NCBI GenBank assembly: GCA_016719535.1
Contig: JADJYX010000039.1
Location: forward strand, 1 to 64,000
DNA: 64,000 nt
DNA from: Rubrivivax sp.
Lineage (GTDB): Bacteria > Pseudomonadota > Gammaproteobacteria > Burkholderiales > Burkholderiaceae_C
Reading direction: 5' to 3'
The notes beneath the pieces are model-generated. The model saw only the letters and a program-made list of their open reading frames with translations, did not search any database and was not told where the DNA came from. Of this stretch, positions 51,660 through 60,060 are shown piece after piece. The translations under genes were made by a program, and so were the position numbers. Position 1 is the first letter of the stretch. Every line of letters starts with the position of its first letter.

Positions 51660-52477
51660 CGCGCGTCGTTCAAGGCCCAGTCGTAGTCGAGAAAGGCAAT
51701 CTCGACCTGCTGGCCGCGGATGCGCTCGCGCTCGGCCGGGGCGTCGGCCAGCCGGTCGGCATGGCGCGCCGCAAAGGCCGCCAGCGAGCCGATGCCGCGG
51801 TGGCCGAGGCGGAAGTCCTCGCCATACCAGTCGAAGATCTTCGACAGCTCGAGCCGCCCGCGCTGCGGATTCCAGCGGTTGCGCGTGCGGTCGGCCATGA
51901 AGCGCTCGGCCTGCTGCTCGAGCTGCGCCTCGAGGCGGTCGGCGACGAAGGCCTCCTCGCGCAGCATCGGGCAGCCGATGGAGGCGCAGTTGACGGCGAA
52001 GTGCACGCGCGGCTCGTCGTAGCGGCCGCGCTCGCGCAGCATGGCGTGCTCGATGTCGTCGAGCGACACCTTGCCACCCAGCAGCGGGATCCACTTCGGC
52101 TTCCAGGGGCTGCTGAACAGTTGCCCCAGGTCCTTGATCGACTTCAGGTCCGGGTAGCGGGTGAGGATCAGCTCGACCGTGAAGGCGTTGTAGGCGTTGA
52201 TCAGGAAGGCCTGCTGCTGCGGCTTCGACCACGCCTGCAAGGCCGCCGCCGGCACCGCCGAGAGCGCATCCAGGTAGGCCTTCAGCGCCCCACGGTCGGC
52301 AGCGAAGCCGGCATAGCGGACCTGCGAGGCCTGGCCGCCGCGCAGCAGCAGCACATGCTTCTTCAGCAGCGCGGTCCAGGCGGCATGGCCCTGGTCGAAG
52401 GCCTGGGCGCGGGCGGCGGGGGCGATCACCATGGCCGCGGTGCCGGCCAGCAGGATCCGTCGGCGGGCCGGATTCAT
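51656..52477 (-). CDS. DUF547 domain protein with Tat-like signal
   Basis: A 273-residue exported protein. The N-terminus PARRRILLAGTAAM with ARAQA resembles a Tat or Sec signal. The body is DUF547, with LINAYNAFTVELIL, HFAVNCASIGCPMLREEAF (conserved cysteines and asparagine) and FDWYGEDF. DUF547 resembles thiol-protease or transglutaminase folds, which is inference. It lies between ArsS and TIGR04283 with 4-base overlaps on both sides, so it must be part of the pathway. Confidence 0.87.
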   Translation of the reverse strand: MNPARRRILLAGTAAMVIAPAARAQAFDQGHAAWTALLKKHVLLLRGGQASQVRYAGFAADRGALKAYLDALSAVPAAALQAWSKPQQQAFLINAYNAFTVELILTRYPDLKSIKDLGQLFSSPWKPKWIPLLGGKVSLDDIEHAMLRERGRYDEPRVHFAVNCASIGCPMLREEAFVADRLEAQLEQQAERFMADRTRNRWNPQRGRLELSKIFDWYGEDFRLGHRGIGSLAAFAARHADRLADAPAERERIRGQQVEIAFLDYDWALNDAR

Positions 52478-53442
52478 GCCGCCTCCAGCGCGCCGCCGCA
52501 GCTGCTGCCCTGGCCGGCGGTGCAGCCCCAGCAGTGTTCGGCCACGCGGATGGGCTGGCCCTCGACGTCATGCGCCAGCAGGTCACGCAGGTGAGGCCGG
52601 GTGGCGCCGTTCGCGCGCGCGTGCAACCCCAGCATCTGGTTGAAGTCGCAGTCGTAGAGCTCGCCCTGCCAGTCCACGCTGACCAGGCTGCGGCACATCA
52701 CGGTGTCGAGGTTGCTCTCGCGGTAGGCGCTGCGCAGCAGCTGAAGGTAGGACGCGAACGTGCCCTTGCTGACCAGCGTGCTGCCAAAACGCTGGATCGG
52801 CATGTTGGTGAGCGCGAACAGGTGGTTGAAGCGGATGCCGAAATGCTGCCACAGCTCACGCTGGTAGTCGGCCTGCAACGGGCCCTGCGGCGGCGGCAGC
52901 GACGGACCCTGCGGGTTGTAGACGAGGTTGAGCACCAGGCCCGAGCTGTCCTGCCCGTAACCGAGCGCGTTGAGCTGGCGCAGCCCCGCGATGCTGCGCT
53001 CGAAGACGCCGTCGCCGCGCTGGCGGTCGACATTGGCGGCTGAATAACAAGGCAGCGACGCGGTGACCTCCACGCCCTGCCCGGCCAGGAAGGCGGCCAG
53101 ATCCTCCTGCCCGGGCTCGGACAGGATGGTCAGGTTGCAGCGGTCGATCACGCTCACGCCCAGCGCGCGCGCGCCGCGCACGAGGTCGCGGAAATGCGGA
53201 TTGAGCTCCGGCGCACCGCCCGTCAGGTCGAGCGTGCGGATGCGCCGCGCGCGCAGCACCTGCAGCACCAGCGCCGCGGTCTCGGCGTCCATCATTTCGG
53301 TGCGGTTCGGCCCGGCGGCCACGTGGCAGTGCAGGCAGCTCTGGTTGCAGCGGTAGCCGAGGTTGACCTGCAGCGTGTCCAGCTGCCGCCGGCGGATGGC
53401 GGGAAAATCGGTGGTGGCGAGCAAAGGCAATGTGGCATGCAT
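52474..53442 (-). CDS. arsS: Radical SAM / Cys-rich domain protein, ArsS type
   Basis: A 322-residue radical SAM enzyme whose family is implicated in arsenosugar formation. The cluster motif is C32-x3-C36-x2-C39 in YRCNQSCLHCH, followed by GPNRTEMM and DLTGGAPELNPHFRD. The C-terminal Cys-rich domain includes SVDWQGELYDCDFNQML and HCWGCTAGQGSSCGG; in some relatives a selenocysteine occurs in this domain, here cysteine codons are used. The ATG at 53442 gives the family start; upstream frame is spurious. Promoter-like string at 53495-53521. No arsM methyltransferase is nearby, so the true substrate is open. Confidence 0.88.
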   Translation of the reverse strand: MHATLPLLATTDFPAIRRRQLDTLQVNLGYRCNQSCLHCHVAAGPNRTEMMDAETAALVLQVLRARRIRTLDLTGGAPELNPHFRDLVRGARALGVSVIDRCNLTILSEPGQEDLAAFLAGQGVEVTASLPCYSAANVDRQRGDGVFERSIAGLRQLNALGYGQDSSGLVLNLVYNPQGPSLPPPQGPLQADYQRELWQHFGIRFNHLFALTNMPIQRFGSTLVSKGTFASYLQLLRSAYRESNLDTVMCRSLVSVDWQGELYDCDFNQMLGLHARANGATRPHLRDLLAHDVEGQPIRVAEHCWGCTAGQGSSCGGALEAA

Positions 53443-53494
53443 GGCGGAGCGGGCCCCGCGGGCCCGTGAGGCCCGTGAGGCCGACAGCAGGCAG

Positions 53495-53521
53495 TTCGCG
53501 GGCCGGGCGGTTTCGGTTACA
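53495..53521 (-). promoter_or_regulatory. ECF-sigma (SigF-like) promoter motif upstream of arsS
   Basis: Read on the minus strand, TGTAACC (53521-53515), exactly 16 bases, then CGAA (53498-53495). This equals the arrangement at the sigma gene (55165-55191). Spacing to the arsS ATG leaves a leader of about 40-50 bases. From memory, Caulobacter SigF promoters carry GTAACC and CGAA elements. Confidence 0.75.
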
Positions 53522-53548
53522 GGCGGGTGCCGAAGCATGTGCAACGGC

Positions 53549-54991
53549 TCAGGCCCCGGGTCCGCAGTCGAGACAACGCTCCACCGGCGGAGGACCCATG
53601 CGCAACGCGCGCTGCAGCACCCGCAGGGCCGAGCGCAGGCCCTCCTCGATCACCGGATGATAGAAGGGGCTGTCGAGCATCTGCTGCACCGTGTCGCCGC
53701 GCTGCACGCTCCAGGCCAGCAGGTGGCCGATGTGTTCGGCGGCCGGGCCGACCATCTCGGCGCCCAGCAAGCGGCCGCTGGCACGCTCGCCGTAGACGCG
53801 CAGGGCGCCTTCGTTGCGGCCCATGACGCGGCTGCGCCCCTGGTCGACGAACGACACCTCGCCGACGGCGAAGGCGGTGCCGGCGGCCAGCAGCTCCGCG
53901 TGGCTGGCGCCGGCGATCGCGATCTGCGGGTCGCTGAAGACCACGGCCAGCGGCGCGCGGCGCGGCCGCACGCGCAGGTCGGGCCAGCGGCCGGCGTTGT
54001 CGCCGGCGATGCGGCCGTCGTCGGCGGCCTCGTGCAGCAGCGGCCGGTCCTCGGCGACGTCGCCGGCGATGAAGACGGCGCTGTCGCCGATCTGGCCGCT
54101 GCGGCGGTCGAAGACCGGCACGCCGCCGGCGTCCAGCGGCAGACCCGTCGTCTCGAGCCCGAGCGCATCGACGTTGGGGCGGCGCCCGGTGGCGGCCAGC
54201 AGCCAGTCGAAACGGGCCTCGTCCGCCTGCCCACCGGCGTCGACGCCGTTCACGACCACCTCGTCGCCATCGCGCTGCACGGTCAGGTGACGCATGTCCA
54301 GGCTCAGCGGCAGCGCCTGCGCGAACACCTGCTCGGCGACCCGCTGCAGCGCCGGGTCGCTGAGCGGGCCCAGGCGCCGGCTGCGGCCGTACAGGCGCAC
54401 GCGCACGCCCAGCCGGTGCAGCGCCTGCGCCAGTTCCAGCCCGATGACCCCGGCGCCCACCACCGCCACCGAGCGCGGCAGCGTGGCCCAGTCGAAGACG
54501 TCGTCGTTGACGATCAGCCGTTCGCGCAGTGCTTCGCGCCACATGCGCGGCAGCGCCGGCGACGAGCCGGTGGCGATGACGATGCGCGAGGCCACCACGC
54601 GCGTGTGGTCGCCGACCTGCAGCGTGTGGCGGTCGAGAAAGCGCGCGTGGCCCATCAGCCGCTGCTCGGCCGGCCAGGCCTCGACGGCGTCGACCACGAA
54701 GCCCACGAAGCGGTCGCGCTCGTCGCGCACACGCTGCATCACGGCCGCGCCGTCGACGACCAGCGCGCCGCCGTGCACGCCGAAGCGCCCGGCCTCGCGC
54801 ACGGCGTGGGCGGCGTCGGCGGCCGCGATCAGCAGCTTGCTCGGCATGCAGCCCACCCGGGCGCAGGTGGTGCCGTAGCGGCCGGCCTCGATCAGCAGCA
54901 CGCGGTCGGTGTGGGCGCGGGCGGCACGCCAGGCCGACATGCCGGCCGTGCCAGCGCCGATGACGGCCACGTCGGTGTGCAGGGTCTGCAT
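53549..54991 (-). CDS. Dihydrolipoamide dehydrogenase-like flavoprotein
   Basis: A 480-residue pyridine nucleotide-disulfide oxidoreductase. FAD motif GAGTAGMSA (after VAVI), redox-active disulfide CARVGC (usual CLNVGC), NAD motif AVVGAGVIGLELA, and the C-terminal catalytic HPVIEEGL. It ends with an extra CLDCGPGA tail. A GAAGGAG ribosome site fixes the ATG at 54991. It is not linked to a lipoate-dehydrogenase complex here; position next to arsS suggests it reduces a metalloid or thiol intermediate, which is inference. Confidence 0.85.
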   Translation of the reverse strand: MQTLHTDVAVIGAGTAGMSAWRAARAHTDRVLLIEAGRYGTTCARVGCMPSKLLIAAADAAHAVREAGRFGVHGGALVVDGAAVMQRVRDERDRFVGFVVDAVEAWPAEQRLMGHARFLDRHTLQVGDHTRVVASRIVIATGSSPALPRMWREALRERLIVNDDVFDWATLPRSVAVVGAGVIGLELAQALHRLGVRVRLYGRSRRLGPLSDPALQRVAEQVFAQALPLSLDMRHLTVQRDGDEVVVNGVDAGGQADEARFDWLLAATGRRPNVDALGLETTGLPLDAGGVPVFDRRSGQIGDSAVFIAGDVAEDRPLLHEAADDGRIAGDNAGRWPDLRVRPRRAPLAVVFSDPQIAIAGASHAELLAAGTAFAVGEVSFVDQGRSRVMGRNEGALRVYGERASGRLLGAEMVGPAAEHIGHLLAWSVQRGDTVQQMLDSPFYHPVIEEGLRSALRVLQRALRMGPPPVERCLDCGPGA

Positions 54992-55164
54992 GAAGCGCTC
55001 CTTCTCGTCGGCGCAGCCGGATCCGCGGATCATCGCCGCAGTCGACCCGGTTCGCTGCACCCATCACCAATCACCCGCGCCAGGCCCGCCGTGACCGGCG
55101 AGGCAGAATCCCGCCGCCTTCCCCCCATCCGGTGGGCGGCCCCATCGGCTTCCTGCGCGACCGA

Positions 55165-55191
55165 TGTAACCCACGCGAGCGCGCCGACGAA
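55165..55191 (+). promoter_or_regulatory. ECF-sigma (SigF-like) promoter motif at the sigma gene start
   Basis: TGTAACC (55165-55171), exactly 16 bases, then CGAA (55188-55191). The CGAA abuts the sigma ATG, so a transcript from here would begin inside the first codons. Either translation starts further in, another promoter supplies the full-length protein, or this copy has a different role. Confidence 0.6.
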
Positions 55192-55757
55192 TGACCGATG
55201 ACGCCGTCCATAACGACTTCGAGTCCGGCCTGAAGCCGTTGTGGCTGCGCGCCCAGGCGGGTGACGAGGCGGCCTACCGGGACGCCCTGGCCCGCATCGC
55301 CACCCGGCTGCGCGGCTATCTGCGCCGCCGCCTGCAAAGCCTGCCGGACGACGTGGAGGACCTGGTGCAGGAGACCCTGCTCGCGCTGCACCTGCAGCGC
55401 GGCACCTATGACCCGACGATCCCGGTCAGTGCCTGGGTGCTGGCGATCGCCCGCCACAAGCTGGTGGACCTGTGGCGCCGGCGCGGCCGCCGCGACGATC
55501 TGCACGATGCGCTCGACGATGTCGACGAGGCGGCGCTGATCGCCGCGCCCGACGAAGGCGAGGCCCGCCGCGACCTCGACCGGCTGCTGCAGCAGCTGCC
55601 GGCGGCGCAGCGCCGGGCGATCCTGCTGACCAAGGTGGAGGGCCTGTCGGTGGACGAGGCCTCGCAGCGCACCGGGGCTTCGGCCTCGGCGATCAAGGTG
55701 CAGGTGCACCGCGGCCTCAAGCGCCTGGCGCAATTGGTGAAGACGCAACGACCATGA
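55191..55757 (+). CDS. ECF sigma factor, SigF-like
   Basis: A 188-residue ECF sigma factor. Region 2 has DDVEDLVQETLLALHL and VSAWVLAIARHKLVDLWRR; region 4 has LQQLPAAQRRAILLTKVEGLSVDEAS and SASAIKVQVHRGLKRL. It is followed by a 4-base overlap with the NrsF-type anti-sigma gene, the same pair as Caulobacter SigF-NrsF, which responds to heavy metals and other stress. The start at ATG 55191 is uncertain given the overlapping promoter motif. Confidence 0.9.
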   Translation: MTDDAVHNDFESGLKPLWLRAQAGDEAAYRDALARIATRLRGYLRRRLQSLPDDVEDLVQETLLALHLQRGTYDPTIPVSAWVLAIARHKLVDLWRRRGRRDDLHDALDDVDEAALIAAPDEGEARRDLDRLLQQLPAAQRRAILLTKVEGLSVDEASQRTGASASAIKVQVHRGLKRLAQLVKTQRP

Positions 55758-56389
55758 AGACACAGACCCTCGTCGAGCTGCTGGCCCGCGGCGCCGGGCC
55801 GGCGCCGCGCCACGTGGCCGCACGCCGGCTGCTGCCGGCGGCGGGCTTCGGGGTGCTGGCCAGCGCCGCGCTGGCGCTGGCGCTGATCGGCCCCATTCCG
55901 GCTGCGCTGTATGCCACCGCGGCGCCCTGGGTCAAGCTCGGTTATGCAGCGGTGCTGGCGGCTGCCGCGCTCTGGCTGACGGCCACGCTGTCGCGGCCGG
56001 TTGCGCGGCCGCTGCGGCCCGGGCGCGCCGTCGCGGCGGTGGTCGCTGCGATGGGCCTGATCGGGCTCGTCGCCCTGCTGGCCACGCCGGCCGGCGAACG
56101 CATGACGGCCCTGCTGGGCCATTCCGCGCTGGCCTGCCCGGGCAACGTGCTGGCGCTGTCGCTGCCCGCGCTCGCGGCCGCGCTGTGGGCGCTGCGCGGC
56201 CTGGCACCGACGCGCCCGCACGCCGCCGGCGCTGCGGCCGGGCTGCTGGCCGGGGCGCTGGGCGCCGCCGGCTACGCGCTGGCGTGCACCGAGACCTCGC
56301 CGGGCTTCGTCGCCGCCTGGTATTCGCTGGGCATCGGACTCACCGCCGCACTCGGCGCCATCGTCGGGCCGCGCGTGCTGCGCTGGTAG
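55754..56389 (+). CDS. NrsF/DUF1109 anti-sigma factor
   Basis: A 211-residue inner-membrane anti-sigma factor of the DUF1109 family with about six membrane helices. The two conserved cysteines are present: C128 (SALACPGN) and C178 (YALACTETSPG). In Caulobacter NrsF the equivalent pair is essential for sensing. It is translationally coupled to the sigma gene. Confidence 0.9.
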   Translation: MKTQTLVELLARGAGPAPRHVAARRLLPAAGFGVLASAALALALIGPIPAALYATAAPWVKLGYAAVLAAAALWLTATLSRPVARPLRPGRAVAAVVAAMGLIGLVALLATPAGERMTALLGHSALACPGNVLALSLPALAAALWALRGLAPTRPHAAGAAAGLLAGALGAAGYALACTETSPGFVAAWYSLGIGLTAALGAIVGPRVLRW

Positions 56390-56417
56390 GGCCGGCGCAG
56401 CGGCTCGGCGGGGCCGG

Positions 56418-57317
56418 CTACGGCGGCGGCCGCGGGTGCTCGATGCAGTGGAATTCCGCCACCTGCTGTGCCTGCGCGCGCGGCTCGCCGAAGGCGATCC
56501 AGCCATGGCCGATCAGCGTCAGTTCCTCGTGGCGCACCTTGATCTCGGGCTTGCCCTCGAAGGTGACGAAGCTGCCGTTGAGGCTGTGGTCGACGAGCAC
56601 GAAACGCTCGCGCCGGCGTTCGATCATCGCGTGCGCGCGCGACACCGTCGGGCTGCGCACGGTGAAATCGGCCTCGTGGTCACGGCCGAAGGTGGCCTTG
56701 CGGCGCTCGGGGCCCATCTCCAGGCGTTCGCCGCCGACTTCCAGCGTCAGGTGCGCCCAGCCGGCGGCGTCGCCCGCGGCCGGTGCGGCGACGATCGCCG
56801 TCATCTCCTGCGACGCCGCCTGCCACAGGATCTCGACCAGCGCGATCTCCTGCGCCTTGCCCTTGACCTCGATCGGGAACAGCGTGCGCAGGTTGGCGGC
56901 ATGCAGGCTGGACAGCTGGCGCGCCGTTTCCTCGTCGGTGATGACCTGGCCCTTGGAGGCCAGGTCGCACAGGCGCGAGGCGAGGTTGACGCTGTCGCCG
57001 AAGACATCGCCGTCGCGCGGCACCACGGGGCCGAAATGAAAGCCGATGCGCACGCCCAGCTGCACGCCGCGCGGTTCGCCCAGGCCGGCCACGCGCACCT
57101 GCATCTCGGCGGCGGCGGCGGCGGCATCGTCGGCGCGGTCGAAGACGGCCATCACGGCGTCGCCGATGGTCTTGACGACGCGGCCGTGGCAGTCGGTGGT
57201 GCAGGCCGACATCGTGGCCAGGCAGTCCTCGACCAGGGCGAAGGCCGGCTCGTCGCCGAGCAACTCGTACAGCGCCGTGCTTCCGGCGACATCGGCAAAC
57301 AGCACGGCACATTCCAT
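56418..57317 (-). CDS. Class III cyclase with C-terminal FHA domain
   Basis: A 299-residue protein joining a class III adenylate/guanylate cyclase domain (metal aspartates D9 in FADVAGST and D53 in TIGDAVMAVF, substrate region GDSVNLASRL) to an FHA domain (from about residue 205: ATFGRDHEADF, SRAHAMIERR, NGSFV). FHA domains bind phosphothreonine, so a Ser/Thr kinase input is likely; no kinase is present in the window. Divergent from the phosphotransferase gene by 96 bases. Confidence 0.88.
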   Translation of the reverse strand: MECAVLFADVAGSTALYELLGDEPAFALVEDCLATMSACTTDCHGRVVKTIGDAVMAVFDRADDAAAAAAEMQVRVAGLGEPRGVQLGVRIGFHFGPVVPRDGDVFGDSVNLASRLCDLASKGQVITDEETARQLSSLHAANLRTLFPIEVKGKAQEIALVEILWQAASQEMTAIVAAPAAGDAAGWAHLTLEVGGERLEMGPERRKATFGRDHEADFTVRSPTVSRAHAMIERRRERFVLVDHSLNGSFVTFEGKPEIKVRHEELTLIGHGWIAFGEPRAQAQQVAEFHCIEHPRPPP

Positions 57318-57413
57318 GGACGGCCCTTATCCGCATCGACGCGACGGGAACGGTGTAGCACACCTTGACCGCACCGGCCTGCGCGCCGCGGCCGCTGCCG
57401 GATACTCGTGCCC

Positions 57414-58955
57414 ATGTTCGAGTCCGCCAACCTCCAGCATGCCGTCGCCAAGGCGGCCTACGAGCGCGAGCAGGCGCAACTGCGCGCGGCGCTGCTGGAG
57501 TCGCAGTACGACCTCAAGCTCGACGGCCGCTTCCCGGTGCTGATCCTCATCGCCGGGGTCGAGGGCGCCGGCAAGGGCGAGACCGTCAACCTGCTCAACG
57601 AGTGGATGGACCCGCGCCACATCCAGACCACGGCCTTCGGCACGCCGTCGGACGAGGAGGCCGAACGCCCGGCGCACTGGCGCTTCTGGCGCGCGCTGCC
57701 GCCCAAGGGGCGCATCGGCATCTTCTTCGGCGCCTGGCACACGCAGCCCATCGTGCAGCGCGTGATGGGGCGCATCGGCGACGGCGAATTCGCCGCCGCC
57801 ATCGGCGAGATCCAGCGCCTGGAGCGCATGCTGTGCAACGAAGGCGTGCTGCTGCTGAAATACTGGTTCCACATCTCGAAGGACCAGCAGAAGAAGCGCC
57901 TGAAGGCGCTGGAGGCCGACCCCAAGACGCGCTGGCGCGTGACCGAACGCGACTGGGACTATTTCAAGCTGTACGACCGCTTCGTCGAGACCTGCGATTC
58001 CTTCCTGCACCAGACCTCGACCGCGCAGGCGCCATGGATCGTGGTGCCGGGCGCCGAGCCGCGCTATCGCGCGCTGACCGTCGGCCGCCACCTGCTGGCG
58101 GCGATGCGCGCGCGGCTGGACGACAAGGCCGGCACCGGCCGGCCCGAGGCCACGCCGCCGCTGCCGGCGCCCGGCGACCGGCTCAACGTGCTGACGGCGC
58201 TGCAGCTCGACCAGCCGATGGGCAAGCCGGCCTACGAACGCGAGCTGGAGAAGTGGCAGGGCCGGCTCAACCTGGCGTCGCGCGCTGCACGCTTCCGCTC
58301 GCTGTCGGTGGTGGCGGTCTTCGAGGGCAACGACGGCGCCGGCAAGGGCAGCGCCATCCGCCGGGTGACGCAGGCGCTCGACGCGCGCCAGGTCAGCAGC
58401 ATCCCGGTGGCGGCGCCGACCGAGGAAGAGCGCGCCCAGCCCTACCTGTGGCGCTTCTGGCGCCAGCTGCCGCGGCGCGGGCGCTTCGCGCTATTCGACC
58501 GCTCGTGGTACGGCCGCGTGCTGGTCGAGCGCATCGAAGGCCTGTGCAGCGAAGCCGACTGGATGCGCGCCTATGGCGAGATCAACGACTTCGAGCACGC
58601 GCTGGTGCAGCACCGCGTGGTGCTCGTCAAATTCTGGCTGGCCATCGGCAAGGACGAGCAATACCGGCGCTTCAAGCACCGCGAGACGGTGGCCTTCAAG
58701 CGCTTCAAGATCACCGCGGAAGACTGGCGCAACCGCGAGAAGTGGGACGCCTACGAGGCCGCCGTGTGCGACATGGTCGACCGCACCTCCACCGCCGATG
58801 CCCCGTGGACGCTGGTCGAGGCCGACAACAAATACCACGCCCGCATCAAGGTGCTGCGCACGCTGTGCGAGGCGGTGGAAAGCGCGCTGGAAGCCGCGCC
58901 GCACGAGGACGGCAAGGCGGGCAAACCCGGGCCCGCGCACGGCCGCAAGAGGTAG
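57414..58955 (+). CDS. pap: Polyphosphate:AMP phosphotransferase (two PPK2 domains)
   Basis: A 513-residue class II PPK2 enzyme that phosphorylates AMP to ADP with polyphosphate. It contains two PPK2 domains in tandem: the first with P-loop GVEGAGKGE at residues 48-56, the second with GNDGAGKGS near residue 304. In the second, FDRSWYGRVLVER is the conserved catalytic segment; the first has the corresponding FFGAWHTQPIVQR, so only the second is likely fully active, as in known double-domain enzymes. A GTG two codons upstream is an alternative start. Confidence 0.9.
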   Translation: MFESANLQHAVAKAAYEREQAQLRAALLESQYDLKLDGRFPVLILIAGVEGAGKGETVNLLNEWMDPRHIQTTAFGTPSDEEAERPAHWRFWRALPPKGRIGIFFGAWHTQPIVQRVMGRIGDGEFAAAIGEIQRLERMLCNEGVLLLKYWFHISKDQQKKRLKALEADPKTRWRVTERDWDYFKLYDRFVETCDSFLHQTSTAQAPWIVVPGAEPRYRALTVGRHLLAAMRARLDDKAGTGRPEATPPLPAPGDRLNVLTALQLDQPMGKPAYERELEKWQGRLNLASRAARFRSLSVVAVFEGNDGAGKGSAIRRVTQALDARQVSSIPVAAPTEEERAQPYLWRFWRQLPRRGRFALFDRSWYGRVLVERIEGLCSEADWMRAYGEINDFEHALVQHRVVLVKFWLAIGKDEQYRRFKHRETVAFKRFKITAEDWRNREKWDAYEAAVCDMVDRTSTADAPWTLVEADNKYHARIKVLRTLCEAVESALEAAPHEDGKAGKPGPAHGRKR

Positions 58956-58961
58956 GCGCGG

Positions 58962-59957
58962 TCAGAACACCGCATGCTCGCCGCGCTCGTGCCGCACATC
59001 GCCGCGCAGCAGCGCGGCATAGTGGTCGAACAGCGTGCGCGTGCCGGTGGACGGCGTGGCCGCTGCGTCGTAGCGGCCGGCGGCGGCGTCCCAGACCAGC
59101 ATCGACTCGGTGGCGTAGTAGTGGCCGATGCGCGCGAATTCGGCCTTGGCCTGCAGCGGCGGCCATGCGCGCGCGGCGGCGCCCAGCCCGGCTGCGATGG
59201 CGGCCAGCAGTGCCGGCGGCACCGACTTGAAGCGCGGCGGCCGGCCCAGCAGCTGGAACAGCCGCTCGCCCTGCTGCCGCGGCGTGATGGCCTCGCCCGG
59301 GCCGCCGATGGGCAGCACGCGCCGGCGGCGCGTCGCGTCGTGCAGGCAGTCGGCCAGGTAGTCGGCGAGGTCGTCGTCGCCGATCGGCTTGCAGGCGGTG
59401 AGCCTGCCGTCGCCGAAGATCAGGAACGGTTTGCCGCGGCGCACACGTTCCACCTGGCCCGACAGCGACTTGAAATAGGCCGTCGGCCGCACGATGGTCC
59501 AGTCCAGGTCCGAGGCCTGCAGTTCGGCCTCGAAGGCCCGCTTGGCATGCTGGAAGGCCAGGCGCGGCTTCTGCACGCAGATTGCCGACAGCTGCACCCA
59601 CTGCGGCACACCGGCCCGCCGCGCCGCCTGCAGCAGCTGCCGATGGGCTCCGTGGTCGATGGCCCAGGCATCGTCGGGTGCGCCCGTGCGCGAGGCCAGG
59701 CAGGAGACGATGGCGTCGAAGCGCTCGCCGCGCAGGCCGTCGCGCGCGATCGAGCCGGCATCGTCGGGTTGTCCCTGCCGCCATTGCAGGCCCGCAGCGG
59801 GCGGCCCTGCCGGCACCGCGCCGCGCCCGAAGGCCACCACCTCGTGGCCCCGCCGGCGCAGCGCCTGCAGCGCGGCGCGGCCGATGGTGCCGCTGGCGCC
59901 GACGATCAAGACGCGGCGCGGCGTCGGGGTGGCAGGGGCGACGGCCATGGCGGCCAT
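58962..59957 (-). CDS. bciA: BciA-like divinyl chlorophyllide 8-vinyl-reductase
   Basis: A 331-residue NAD(P)H-binding SDR-like protein with VLIVGASGTIGRAAL. Diagnostic strings of the BciA family are VRPTAYFKSLSGQVERV, PFLIFGDGRLTACKPIGDDD, PIGGPGEAITPRQQGE, YYATESMLVWD and the C-terminal ERGEHAVF. BciA reduces the 8-vinyl group in bacteriochlorophyll synthesis. No other photosynthesis gene is in the window. Two ATGs, 59957 and 59948, are possible starts. Convergent with the phosphotransferase gene. Confidence 0.78.
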   Translation of the reverse strand: MAAMAVAPATPTPRRVLIVGASGTIGRAALQALRRRGHEVVAFGRGAVPAGPPAAGLQWRQGQPDDAGSIARDGLRGERFDAIVSCLASRTGAPDDAWAIDHGAHRQLLQAARRAGVPQWVQLSAICVQKPRLAFQHAKRAFEAELQASDLDWTIVRPTAYFKSLSGQVERVRRGKPFLIFGDGRLTACKPIGDDDLADYLADCLHDATRRRRVLPIGGPGEAITPRQQGERLFQLLGRPPRFKSVPPALLAAIAAGLGAAARAWPPLQAKAEFARIGHYYATESMLVWDAAAGRYDAAATPSTGTRTLFDHYAALLRGDVRHERGEHAVF

Positions 59958-60060
59958 TGTGCGTCGGGCACGATCGGCATCGGTGCCGCGCCGCCTCGCC
60001 CGCGCGGGCACGACGCACTGGTAGGCTGCGGGCTCGCCACTGCCCTCCGGAGCCCGCCGC

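Noticed and set aside
52474..53442. In-frame TGA selenocysteine in the ArsS protein
   Set aside because: The C-terminal Cys-rich motif is fully encoded by cysteine codons and the frame ends at a normal stop overlapping the next start.
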